The notes under the pieces: generated by a model | What the model saw: only the letters and a program-made list of their open reading frames with translations | What the model was told of the DNA's origin: nothing | The model's database searches: none | In this document: in pieces, positions 1 to 7,377 of the stretch | How the letters are laid out: each line of letters starts with the position of its first letter | Numbering within the stretch: the stretch's first letter is position 1 | Assembly (NCBI GenBank): GCA_910577555.1 | Contig: CAJTLF010000003.1 | Location: 69,028 to 133,027, forward strand | Direction of reading: 5' to 3' | Source: an uncultured Christensenella sp. | GTDB taxonomy: Bacteria > Bacillota > Clostridia > Christensenellales > Borkfalkiaceae | Length of the DNA: 64,000 nucleotides | Translations under genes and position numbers: made by a program

Positions 1-10
1 AACTTAATTT

Positions 11-1174
11 ATGGGTTATTCTGTTTATTTAAAAAAAGGCGAAGAAAAACGCATCGTTGCAGGGCACAGCTGGGTGTACGCGAACGAAGTGGCGAAAATA
101 GAAGGTAAAGACAAAAACGGCTCGCTTGCCGGCGTCTTTTCTCACGACGGAAGATTTATCGGCAAAGGTTACATAAATCACGCGTCGAAAATACTCGTAA
201 GAATTTTTATACGCGACAATTCGGACGACAGCGAAGCGTTCTACGAAGAAAAAATTGCCGCGGCAAAGCTTTACCGCGAAAAACTCGGGTATAAAAACTG
301 TTACCGCGCAGTATTTGCCGAAAGCGACGGCATTCCCGCCCTTATCGTGGATAAATACGGCAGTTACCTTTCCGTTCAGTTTCTCGCGCTTGGGGTAGAC
401 TTGCGCAAAGAGATGATTTGCCGCGTTCTTATAAAAATTTTCAAGCCCAAAGGTATTTACGAACGGAGCGACGCCGCAGTGCGCAAAAAAGAAGGGCTTG
501 AAGAAGTTAAAGGCGTTTTATACGGCACAGTGCCCGACTACTGCGAGATAAGAGAAAACAAGATTAAAATGCTCGTTGACGTAAAGAACGGACAAAAGAC
601 GGGCTACTTTCTAGACCAGAAAGAAAACAGGCTTGCGGCGAGAAAGTACTGCAAGGGCGAAGTTCTCGATTGCTTTTGCAACAGCGGCGGGTTTTCTTTA
701 AACGCCGCGAAGGTTGCCGATAAAGTAATTGCCTGTGATATTTCCGAATTTGCGCTTAAAAACGTGCGCGACAACGCCAGACTGAACGGATTTGAAAATA
801 TAGAGACGCTTTGCGGCGACGCGTTTGAAGTATTGCGCAATTTCAGAAAAGAAAAACGGGCGTTCGACACCGTTATACTCGACCCGCCCGCGTTCTGTAA
901 ATCTGCAAGCGAAGTTAAAGACGCTTACCGCGGGTATAAGGACGTAAATCTTACGGCAATGAAAATAGTCAAGAGCGGCGGCTTTCTTATTACCTGTTCA
1001 TGCTCGCACTATATGACGACCACCTTATTTGAAAGAATGCTCATAGAAGCGGCAAAAGAGAGCGGGCGCACCGTGCGTTTCGTTGAAATTAAAACGCAAG
1101 CCCCCGACCACCCCGCGCTTTTATGCGCGGACGAAACGCAATATCTTAAATTTTTCGTTTTACACGTTATTTAA
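11..1174 (+). CDS. class I SAM-dependent rRNA methyltransferase (RlmI/RlmK type)
   Basis: A 387-aa protein with an N-terminal PUA-like RNA-binding region (about residues 1-75) followed by a Rossmann methyltransferase. The SAM-binding loop DCFCNSGGFS is near residue 220 and the catalytic-loop motif DPPAF near residue 291, the layout of the COG1092 family that methylates cytosine C5 in 23S rRNA. The C-terminal stretch with GGFLITCSCSHYM is typical of these enzymes. The start is only 10 nt from the window edge, so its ribosome-binding site cannot be judged. The gene converges on the aminopeptidase across a shared terminator. Exact target base is unknown. Confidence 0.9.
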   Translation: MGYSVYLKKGEEKRIVAGHSWVYANEVAKIEGKDKNGSLAGVFSHDGRFIGKGYINHASKILVRIFIRDNSDDSEAFYEEKIAAAKLYREKLGYKNCYRAVFAESDGIPALIVDKYGSYLSVQFLALGVDLRKEMICRVLIKIFKPKGIYERSDAAVRKKEGLEEVKGVLYGTVPDYCEIRENKIKMLVDVKNGQKTGYFLDQKENRLAARKYCKGEVLDCFCNSGGFSLNAAKVADKVIACDISEFALKNVRDNARLNGFENIETLCGDAFEVLRNFRKEKRAFDTVILDPPAFCKSASEVKDAYRGYKDVNLTAMKIVKSGGFLITCSCSHYMTTTLFERMLIEAAKESGRTVRFVEIKTQAPDHPALLCADETQYLKFFVLHVI

Positions 1175-1176
1175 TT

Positions 1177-1205
1177 AAAAGAGCGGCGCGATGCGCCGCT
1201 CTTTT
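1177..1205. terminator. bidirectional intrinsic terminator
   Basis: GAGCGGCGC and GCGCCGCTC form a 9-bp stem with a GAT loop, flanked by A4 and T4 tracts. It lies between two convergent genes and can serve both. Confidence 0.85.
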
Positions 1206-1214
1206 AATACAATA

Positions 1215-2441
1215 TTATATAGCCCAATTTCCGTTTTTGAAAATGCTTACGCGTTTACCGTCCTTGGTTACGCCAACGATAGACATATCCTTGCTACCTA
1301 TCATAAAATCGACGTGAATCATCGAACTGTTTACGCCGTGTTTTTCACACTCTTCAACCGTATAATTCTCGTAATTTTCAAGACAGTTGTTAAACCCCCT
1401 GCCCAAAGCCAGATGACAGCTTGCGTTTTCGTCAAACAGCGTGTTATAGAAAAGTATACCCGTATTGTTTATGGGCGAAGAATATGCAATCAACGCAACT
1501 TCCCCGAGATACGCCGCGCCTTCGTCCATAGAAATCATTTTTTCCAGAAGCTCCTGATTCTTTTCGGCGTAAACCTCCACGGCTTTGCCGTTTTCAAACC
1601 TTATCCAGAAATTTTCGATAAGCTTTCCCTGATAGGAAAGCGGTTTGGTTGCAACTACTTTACCTTCCGCTACGCCGCGCCTGGGCGTAGTGAAAACTTC
1701 TTCGCTGGGGATATTGGGGTTATAATAAATGTTACTTCCGAGCGCATACTCGCCGCCACCCAAAAAGATACCGTCGGGATTGAGTCCCACCGTGAAATCG
1801 GTGCCGTTCGCACTCTTGTATTCGAGCTTTTCGAACTTATAACCGTTTAATACTGCGCAATGCTTGGCAAGATTTTCGTTGTGAATCTCCCACGCCTTTA
1901 TGGGGTCGTCGTCAACGCGCGAACACAGCAAAATATCTTCCCAAAGCTTTTCAACAGCCGCGTCCGCGGGCAAATCGGGATAAATCTTGTTAGCCCACGC
2001 CTTACCCGGCACGGCGGCTATACACCACTGGTACTTGTTTTCTATCGCGTCGCGGTAGGGCTTTATGAAAGGGAAACGCGCCTGATTGGCTTTGGCTATT
2101 TTTTCGCTGTCCGTACCCTGTAAGCCGTCGGGGTCGTCACTGTCAAGCCAGAGCATACAGGAAAGTTTTTCAACCTTTCTTTCCCACTCTGCTTTTTCCA
2201 CAGCGGTAAATTCCGACATGGTTTCAAGCGTTCTGTAATCGTAATGAATTTTGGTAACGGGCATATACGACCACTCTACTTTTACCCGTTCCGCACCACA
2301 CTTGTAACATTCTTCGACGCAAGTTGCAACGAAATCGGGTTGGTCAAGGTCGCAACGGATTATTACTTCCTGCCCTTTCTGCACGTTTAAGCCGCACTTG
2401 ACTATAAGTTCGGCGTATTTTTGTAATCTCTTTTTATCCAT
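1215..2441 (-). CDS. M29-family metallo-aminopeptidase
   Basis: A 408-aa cytosolic aminopeptidase of the M29 (AmpS/AmpT/PepS) family, which removes N-terminal residues from peptides with a two-metal centre. Putative metal ligands are visible in LGEVALI (near residue 316), CHLALGRG (near 345) and IHVDFMIG (near 375), matching the family's Glu/His/His/Asp pattern. Length is normal. It is a single gene behind its own promoter. No Shine-Dalgarno precedes the ATG and the -10 box is only 9 nt upstream, so a leaderless mRNA is likely. It could finish the digestion of peptides imported by the Opp system further along. Confidence 0.93.
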   Translation of the reverse strand: MDKKRLQKYAELIVKCGLNVQKGQEVIIRCDLDQPDFVATCVEECYKCGAERVKVEWSYMPVTKIHYDYRTLETMSEFTAVEKAEWERKVEKLSCMLWLDSDDPDGLQGTDSEKIAKANQARFPFIKPYRDAIENKYQWCIAAVPGKAWANKIYPDLPADAAVEKLWEDILLCSRVDDDPIKAWEIHNENLAKHCAVLNGYKFEKLEYKSANGTDFTVGLNPDGIFLGGGEYALGSNIYYNPNIPSEEVFTTPRRGVAEGKVVATKPLSYQGKLIENFWIRFENGKAVEVYAEKNQELLEKMISMDEGAAYLGEVALIAYSSPINNTGILFYNTLFDENASCHLALGRGFNNCLENYENYTVEECEKHGVNSSMIHVDFMIGSKDMSIVGVTKDGKRVSIFKNGNWAI

Positions 2442-2450
2442 AATACAAGA

Positions 2451-2479
2451 ATTATAGCATTTTTAAGTTATTAAAGCAA
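2451..2479 (-). promoter_or_regulatory. promoter of the M29 aminopeptidase
   Basis: Minus-strand TTGCTT, 17-nt spacer, TATAAT. The -10 box ends 9 nt before the ATG at 2441, so transcription should start only about 3 nt upstream of it. Confidence 0.75.
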
Positions 2480-2534
2480 GAAAAACTATTACTCGCTTTC
2501 AAAAATTAAATCTACAGAAACTATTTTACCGCTT

Positions 2535-3045
2535 TTATTTCCTTTTATTTTTTATTATAACTATAGCTATATAGGCAACAAGCAGCAGTGCGCATGCTTC
2601 CATAAGAATACCGTACATCGCGCCAAGCGGAATTTCCGTTCCGAAAAGATAAATCTTAGCGTCGAAGCTTTTCATAATACCGTCGATTGCTGCGACGGTA
2701 TTCCCGCATCCGAAAGGGCATCGAGATAACCGTTCATATAATGGTTGCGGAGTATGCTCACGCCGTAAGTGCCGGGGAGCATACAGAGCGCGTTGCGCAA
2801 GTCTTCGGAAAACTGTGCCAAAGGCATATACGCGCCGCAAATAAGTCCGTACATTGACGACACAAGCGACGAGACTGCGGAAAGCCCGCCCTGAAGCTTT
2901 CTATGTACACGTTGCGGAGAAAAGTTGCAAACAGCAACAACAGAATGAGCGGATTAAGTAAAGAAATGAAAAAGGTGAATTTATCTTTAAAATAGCACTT
3001 GGTATTGCGCGAAACGAGAGAAATAAATTTTCTGCACTCCCACAT
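2535..3045 (-). pseudogene. decayed ABC-2 type exporter permease
   Basis: Three reading frames must be joined to read a permease. The first gives the N terminus (MWECRKFISLVSRNTKCYFK through FLRNVYIESF, a cytosolic start and first membrane helix). After about 2895 the similarity continues in a second frame (LICGAYMPLAQF), and after about 2710 in a third, ending in a last helix with the tail VIIKNKRK. Intact ABC-2 permeases of this kind are usually 230 aa or more, so the middle is also deleted. With the ATPase fragment just upstream this is a dead export system. The exact frameshift points were estimated by eye. Confidence 0.8.
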
Positions 3046-3046
3046 A

Positions 3047-3136
3047 TTATATCTCCTTTAAATCCTTGCCCGTAACTTTTAAAAAAACTACGTCCATATT
3101 GCCCTTCAATACTTCGTAATCTGTGAAAAGTTCGGC
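3047..3136 (-). pseudogene. C-terminal remnant of an ABC exporter ATPase
   Basis: In the frame ending at the TAA at 3047-3049 the DNA reads AELFTDYEVLKGNMDVVFLK followed by VTGKDLKEI and a stop. This is the usual C-terminal end of ATPases that pair with ABC-2 permeases (pattern VLKGxMDDVFLxVTG). It stops one base before the permease ATG, as in an operon. Everything upstream is replaced by the rnpB terminator, so only about 30 codons survive. Confidence 0.75.
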
Positions 3137-3140
3137 AAAG

Positions 3141-3173
3141 AAAAATCGCCGCAGCGGATTTACGCTGCGGCGA
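3141..3173 (-). terminator. rnpB terminator
   Basis: TCGCCGCAGCG and CGCTGCGGCGA form an 11-bp stem with a 6-nt loop, followed on the minus strand by T5. It lies about 10 nt beyond the rnpB 3' end. Confidence 0.85.
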
Positions 3174-3183
3174 TTATAACAAT

Positions 3184-3538
3184 TTGAGATTAATCTGTAA
3201 GCCGAGTTCTGTCGTGTACGGTTATCTATCTAATCCTGCGGTCGCCCGCAAGCTCAAGCGATGTTTACGGCTGTCGGCAGACGGGCAGCCTTTGCATTTA
3301 AGCAAGCCGATAGCCCAATCTTGCATCGGGTGGGGTTTAATTGGCTCCCCTTGTTACCAAAGGGACGGTGAGCTCTTACCTCGCCATTCCAACCTTACGC
3401 AATAAATTGCGCGGTATATTTCTGTTCACTTTCCTTGAAGTCGCCTTCACCTGCCGTTAACAGGCACCCTTGCCCTGCGATGCTCGGACTTTCCTCACGC
3501 CACTTTCGTAGCCCGCAACCGTATGATTAACTCAAACT
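3184..3538 (-). ncRNA. rnpB: RNase P RNA
   Basis: The minus strand carries the conserved blocks of bacterial RNase P RNA in order: GTGAGGAAAGTCCGAGC (P4/CR I, near 3490), the AGGGTGCC segment, GGTAAGAGCTCACCG (near 3370), and the 3' block ACAGAACTCGGCTTACAG (near 3195-3212), which re-forms P4. It is the catalytic RNA that matures tRNA 5' ends. The size of about 355 nt is normal. It has its own promoter and a strong terminator. The 5' end is set from the -10 box and may be off by a few nt. Confidence 0.95.
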
Positions 3539-3544
3539 GAAATT

Positions 3545-3573
3545 ATTTTAACATTTTTTTAACGGTAATTCAA
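3545..3573 (-). promoter_or_regulatory. rnpB promoter
   Basis: Minus-strand TTGAAT, 17-nt spacer ending in TGT, TAAAAT. Placed to start transcription near 3538. Confidence 0.75.
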
Positions 3574-3591
3574 CTATTTACCCGTTATTAA

Positions 3592-3620
3592 TTGATTTTT
3601 ACAAATATTTATTTTAAAAT
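3592..3620 (+). promoter_or_regulatory. pyk promoter
   Basis: TTGATT, 17-nt spacer, TAAAAT. It is divergent from the rnpB promoter and lies 28 nt before the pyk start. Confidence 0.7.
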
Positions 3621-3648
3621 ACTGTTTGGAAAAAATAAGGAGCAAATT

Positions 3649-5076
3649 ATGAAAAAGACGAAAATTATCTGCACGCTCGGACCTGCAAGCAACGACGAAA
3701 AGACTATTTCCGCAATGGTTGATGCGGGAATGAACGTTGCGAGATTGAATTTTTCGCACGGAACGCACGAAGAACACGCGCAAAAAATAGCGATGATTAA
3801 GAAAGTGCGCGAGCAGAAAAAAATGCCTTTGCCCATTATGTTGGATACGAAAGGCCCTGAATTCAGAATTAAAACGTTTAAAGACGGCAAAGTAACGCTA
3901 AACGACGGCGACGAGTTCACCTTTACTACCGAAGATATAGTCGGCGACGAAAAGCGCGTCAGCGTTTCGTTTAAAGGTCTGTGCGAGCAGATGGTTAAGG
4001 GTGACAAAATACTCTTAAACAACGGACTTATGATTTTCGAAGTCGTAAAGGTTCAAAAGCCGAACGTAATTTGTAAGACGCTTGTCGGCGGAACGCTTTC
4101 CAACCGTAAGAGTATGTTTTTCCCCGACAAGGAATTAAACCTTACCTACCTTTCGGAGCAGGACAAGGCAGACCTTAAGTTCGGCATAGAACAGGGCGTT
4201 GACTTCGTTGCCGCGTCCTTCGTTTCGCGTGCGCAGGACGTGACCGATATAAGAGATTATCTCAGAGAATGCGGTTCTCCCGACGGCGAGATAGAAATTA
4301 TTGCAAAGATTGAAAGCCGTGCGGGCGTTAAAAATCTTGACGAAATTCTGAAAGTATGCGACGGCATAATGGTTGCGCGCGGCGACCTTGGCGTTGAAGT
4401 TCCTTTCGAAGAATTGCCCAACATACAGAAATCACTCATTAAAGCGTGCAGAATTAACGGCAAACGCAGTATTACCGCTACCGAAATGCTCGAATCGATG
4501 GTTAAGCAGCCCCGCCCTACCCGTGCGGAGATTTCAGACGTTGCAAACGCCGTTTACGACGGTTCTTCCGCAATAATGCTCTCGGGCGAAACAGCCGCGG
4601 GAATGTACCCCATACAGGCCGTTAAAGCTATGGCTAAAATTGCCGAACAAGCCGAAGCAAACGTATCTTACATTCAGCACATTGCCGAAAAGGATTACAG
4701 AATTACCAGACTTTCGGAAGCACTCGCACACTCTGCATGCACCCTGGCGCACGATATCGGCGCAAAGGTTATTGTAGTCTGCACGAGAACGGGCGGCACG
4801 GCGAGAACGGTTTCGAGATTCCGTCCTATGATTGACATTATAGGAATGACGACGGACGAAAGAGCGTACAGAAAGCTCGCTTTGAGTTGGGGCGTTATAC
4901 CCGTAATGAGCGAAGAGTTTTACTCCGTTGACGTACTGTTCCACTACGCTAAGCGCGCGGCGATTAAGACGGGATTCGTTAAAAAAGGCGACACGATAGT
5001 ACTTACCGGCGGCACGCCAAACGGCAAGAGCGGCAATTCAAACCTTATCAACGTTGAAACCATTTCCACTACTTAA
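3649..5076 (+). CDS. pyk: pyruvate kinase
   Basis: A 475-aa enzyme that converts PEP and ADP to pyruvate and ATP, the last step of glycolysis. Visible hallmarks are the N-terminal KIICTLGPAS, LDTKGPEFR, the catalytic signature IIAKIESRAGVKNLDEIL, and GDLGVEVPFEELP/TATEMLESM around the active site. It ends after the standard C domain without the PEP-utiliser extension found in many Bacillus enzymes. The ATG at 3649 is chosen because AAGGAG lies just upstream; an in-frame extension to 3592 would run through the promoter. Monocistronic, with a strong terminator. Confidence 0.97.
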   Translation: MKKTKIICTLGPASNDEKTISAMVDAGMNVARLNFSHGTHEEHAQKIAMIKKVREQKKMPLPIMLDTKGPEFRIKTFKDGKVTLNDGDEFTFTTEDIVGDEKRVSVSFKGLCEQMVKGDKILLNNGLMIFEVVKVQKPNVICKTLVGGTLSNRKSMFFPDKELNLTYLSEQDKADLKFGIEQGVDFVAASFVSRAQDVTDIRDYLRECGSPDGEIEIIAKIESRAGVKNLDEILKVCDGIMVARGDLGVEVPFEELPNIQKSLIKACRINGKRSITATEMLESMVKQPRPTRAEISDVANAVYDGSSAIMLSGETAAGMYPIQAVKAMAKIAEQAEANVSYIQHIAEKDYRITRLSEALAHSACTLAHDIGAKVIVVCTRTGGTARTVSRFRPMIDIIGMTTDERAYRKLALSWGVIPVMSEEFYSVDVLFHYAKRAAIKTGFVKKGDTIVLTGGTPNGKSGNSNLINVETISTT

Positions 5077-5086
5077 TATCAAGATA

Positions 5087-5126
5087 AAAAAGGCTAATCC
5101 GCAGAAATGCGGATTAGCCTTTTTTT
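5087..5126 (+). terminator. pyk terminator
   Basis: AGGCTAATCCGC and GCGGATTAGCCT form a stem with T7 after it and A6 before it. Confidence 0.9.
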
Positions 5127-5259
5127 AATAATGTACGCCATTTGGCGTAAAGTTTAAATATAGTATCTTCTTTTATATACCGTTTCACCATAATACAAGT
5201 TCCTTTATTGATATATTGAATATATTTTCAATAATAAATATACAACTCTTCTCTTACTT

Positions 5260-5622
5260 TTATTGCTTGCTGTTTTTTGCGTTTTTCAACGCTTCTTCAA
5301 GTTCTTTTATCCGTTCATCTTTTTCTGTCATCTCCTTTTCTAATTCTTCTGCTTTCTTAACTTTTTCGTCTTTCAACGCTTCTTCCTTTTCTAATTTTTC
5401 AATCTTATAATTGTAATAAGCCAAACCAATAATATACAAAACGATACCGAATATCGCTAAACCGATTTGCAATAATCCTACCCACCAAACTTGTGGAATT
5501 TTCACAATAAATACTATCGCAATTATTATGAGTATTACCGCAGTAATAGGCAGACCGTGTAGCAATCTTTTGTAACTTCTATAATCTTGAGATAACGTTT
5601 TGATTTTTCTCAATAATTTCAC
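5260..5622 (-). CDS. small membrane protein with C-terminal coiled coil (paralog 1)
   Basis: A 120-aa protein of unknown function. Two hydrophobic helices (about residues 24-42 and 48-68) are followed by a very charged, heptad-like Glu/Lys coiled coil ending EEALKNAKNSKQ. It is a clear tandem paralog of the next gene: the shared end EMTEKDERIKELEE is almost identical and the membrane segments align (LPITAVIL against FPITSVML). The GTG start directly abuts AAGGGGGG; the TTG three codons later is better spaced and may be the true start. The two genes are 14 nt apart. I do not recognise a family. Confidence 0.7.
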   Translation of the reverse strand: MKLLRKIKTLSQDYRSYKRLLHGLPITAVILIIIAIVFIVKIPQVWWVGLLQIGLAIFGIVLYIIGLAYYNYKIEKLEKEEALKDEKVKKAEELEKEMTEKDERIKELEEALKNAKNSKQ

Positions 5623-5636
5623 CCCCCCTTATACTT

Positions 5637-5989
5637 TTATTGCTTGCTGTTTTTTGATTTTTTAAGTTCTTCTTCAAGTTCTTTTATCCGTTCATCTTTT
5701 TCTGTCATCTCTTTTTTCTCTTTTTCCAATTCCTTTAGCTTTTCTTTTTTCAGCGCTTCTTCTTTTTCTAATTTTTTTATATAATTATTTATGGATATCA
5801 ATATAATTATATATAAAAATATTAATAAGAACACTAAACCGATTAATATCAGTCCTAATGACAAATCATTAGGTTTTTCAACCATATCTATTATCGCGAA
5901 TATAAAGAGCATAACCGATGTAATCGGAAAAATGAGTAAACCTATTTTTTTACTTTATAATATTCTGCTAAGTTTTTATATTTTTTCAT
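5637..5989 (-). pseudogene. coiled-coil membrane protein paralog 2, frameshifted
   Basis: The intact part (stop at 5637) gives two membrane helices and the coiled-coil tail EEELKKSKNSKQ, matching paralog 1. The natural start is an ATG at 5989 with AAGGGA upstream, giving MKKYKNLAEYYKVKK and then TAG. The good alignment resumes one frame over (IGLLIFPITSVML). The switch falls in a run of seven T (plus strand, 5945-5951): one more base would restore a single ORF of about 117 aa. This may be a real mutation, a sequencing error in the homopolymer, or slippage. Confidence 0.65.
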
Positions 5990-6027
5990 TAAATAATCCC
6001 TTAAAATTTTACTTAATTTAAATAAAC

Positions 6028-6064
6028 AAAAAAGCGCAACGAAAAAATACGTTTCATTTGCGCT
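6028..6064 (-). terminator. intrinsic-terminator-like hairpin in the leader of the coiled-coil genes
   Basis: On the minus strand AGCGCAAATGAAA and TTTCGTTGCGCT form a 12-bp stem (one bulge) followed by T6. It lies between the strong promoter at 6175-6203 and the gene start at 5989, so it would stop transcripts early (attenuator or short RNA). It could also work in reverse as a boundary. Confidence 0.6.
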
Positions 6065-6173
6065 AAAAAACTAAAATAACCATCGGAGTATACCCCCATT
6101 ATTAAATCTTACAATAACTACAACTTCTTTCTGTTTTAACTCACTCCATTTTACGTGAACTTGTTACTGCTTA

Positions 6174-6203
6174 AATATTACCATAATTTGGTAATATTGT
6201 CAA
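6174..6203 (-). promoter_or_regulatory. near-consensus promoter with embedded palindromic operator
   Basis: Minus-strand TTGACA (6203-6198), 17-nt spacer, TAATAT (6180-6175). The perfect inverted repeat AATATTACCA - 5 nt - TGGTAATATT (6174-6198) covers the -10 box and the whole spacer, where a repressor would block RNA polymerase. It reads toward the coiled-coil gene pair. Confidence 0.75.
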
Positions 6204-6315
6204 TATCAATTTAAAAAATATATTTTAGTTTACTTCACAAGAAAATTCTCAAACACAACACACACAATTCAATCTTTGCTGAAATCTCTTAATCGTAAAA
6301 ACGCATCATTAGCCT

Positions 6316-6345
6316 AAAAACACCCCCGCTATATGCGGGGGTTTA
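6316..6345 (-). terminator. DUF975 gene terminator
   Basis: ACCCCCGC and GCGGGGGT with a 5-nt loop, followed on the minus strand by a T-rich tail. It lies 10 nt after the stop codon. Confidence 0.85.
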
Positions 6346-6354
6346 TAAATTTAA

Positions 6355-7047
6355 TCAGAAAGTGCTGTCGGTGTTTATACCGCTGTTATCGAACGGGTCG
6401 GAAGGTTTGGCTCCGTTATATGCGTTATCGGAATTATCGCCGTTAAAGTTCCGGCCCGAAGGTTCGGAGTATCTTTCGGCAATAAGGCTCTGATAAAACG
6501 CCGCCGTTGCGGAATAATGATAGGGCAATACCCAGAACGAAAGTATTCCGAAAGTAAGAACGCTCAACAGATACCAGCCGATAAACGAGAAATCAAGGCA
6601 GAAAAGTCTCCATTTATTGCCGCGCATCATATCTATTGAAGCTTTGCGGGCAGCGTCGGGCGCAATCGACGGATTATCGTACATAATGAAGTAGCTCATT
6701 CTGTACGAGTACGCCGCAACAATGCCGGGGATAATAAAAAGCAACGACCAAAGCGCGGTGAAAATGGTATTAAGCAGATAGAGCAACATCGTGTTTATAA
6801 AGTTATAGAAACCCTGAAACAACTGCTCTATCGCAATATTCTTGCGCCTGATTACGTTTAACGCTATGGAGTTTACACCGTAAGTCAACGGTCCGCCAAG
6901 AACTAACGCCGCAACCGAACCCGCAATAGGCACTACGTTGAGCGCGCCGACGACAAGCGCATAAATGAGCGCAATGAGCGCGAAGGTATTCCAAATGCCC
7001 GAAAGTTTTTGATACGCGTCGTATCTGAAATCTCTTGCTTTTAACAT
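6355..7047 (-). CDS. DUF975 family integral membrane protein
   Basis: A 230-aa membrane protein that fits the DUF975 family: it opens with KARDFRYDAYQKLSG and contains the helical hairpins and the conserved LLFIIPGIVAAYSYRMSYFI segment, then FLCLDFSFIGW-like and LSFWVLPYHYSATAAFY segments. About six membrane helices are visible; the last 35 residues are polar and rich in Asn/Asp. The biochemical role of this family is unknown. It has its own promoter and a GGAGAGAG ribosome-binding site, so it is probably separate from the Opp operon. Confidence 0.8.
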   Translation of the reverse strand: MLKARDFRYDAYQKLSGIWNTFALIALIYALVVGALNVVPIAGSVAALVLGGPLTYGVNSIALNVIRRKNIAIEQLFQGFYNFINTMLLYLLNTIFTALWSLLFIIPGIVAAYSYRMSYFIMYDNPSIAPDAARKASIDMMRGNKWRLFCLDFSFIGWYLLSVLTFGILSFWVLPYHYSATAAFYQSLIAERYSEPSGRNFNGDNSDNAYNGAKPSDPFDNSGINTDSTF

Positions 7048-7065
7048 AATTCTCTCTCCGAAATT

Positions 7066-7094
7066 ATTATATTATTAAATCCGACAAAAGTAAA
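7066..7094 (-). promoter_or_regulatory. promoter of the DUF975 gene
   Basis: Minus-strand TTTACT, 17-nt spacer, TATAAT, directly after the terminator of the upstream operon. Confidence 0.65.
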
Positions 7095-7095
7095 C

Positions 7096-7128
7096 AAAAA
7101 TCCCGCAATTTTTTTGCGGGATTTTTTA
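7096..7128 (-). terminator. terminator of the surface-protein/Opp operon
   Basis: AATCCCGCAA and TTGCGGGATT arms with T5 on the minus strand, beginning right after the stop codon of the last gene. Confidence 0.85.
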
Positions 7129-7377
7129 TTAGCTGAGCCAAAGATAAGCAAGACCGGCAAGCAAACCGAAAACTAAGATTGCGCCCAAAACGAACGGCGC
7201 CACGGCAAGAAACATTCCCCTTACCATAGCCCAGTATTCTTTTCTGCTGACGCTCTGTTTTTCACGACGCTTACCGTGCTTTTTAAGATACGGGTCGTAC
7301 CATCTGAAACCGTCCAGATTCATATCCGCAAAGGTTGTAGTGGTGTCAAGGTCGTCGTTACGCCTTTTCTTCGCCAT
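7129..7377 (-). CDS. small single-pass membrane protein at the end of the opp operon
   Basis: An 82-aa protein of unknown function: a basic, polar N terminus (MAKKRRNDDLD; YLKKHGKRREK) followed by one or two close hydrophobic segments (residues 51-80, AVAPFVLGAILVFGLLAGL). It overlaps the oppF 3' end by 20 nt and has its own AAGGAG ribosome-binding site, so it is translated from the same message. The position suggests a part in, or with, the peptide transporter, but nothing in the sequence proves it. Confidence 0.65.
   Translation of the reverse strand: MAKKRRNDDLDTTTTFADMNLDGFRWYDPYLKKHGKRREKQSVSRKEYWAMVRGMFLAVAPFVLGAILVFGLLAGLAYLWLS

Larger units (their letters stand above)
6065..6354. other. 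intergenic region without a clear gene
   Basis: Holds the promoter/operator at 6174-6203 and the DUF975 terminator at 6316-6345. A minus-strand open stretch at about 6073-6160 (containing VKWSELKQKEVVVIVRF) has no usable start and is not called. The stretch 6204-6300 is AT-rich with nothing recognisable. Confidence 0.5.

Noticed and set aside
1191..2123. Long plus-strand frames of 219 and 87 aa
   Set aside because: They are antisense to the M29 aminopeptidase and show no protein-like motifs.
3184..3405. 73-aa plus-strand frame
   Set aside because: It is antisense to rnpB, whose conserved blocks are clear.
6073..6160. Minus-strand open stretch containing VKWSELKQKEVVVIVRF, a little like the start of YlmC/YmxH proteins
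   Set aside because: No start codon or ribosome-binding site, only about 30 codons, and it lies in the leader between promoter and terminator; similarity may be chance.
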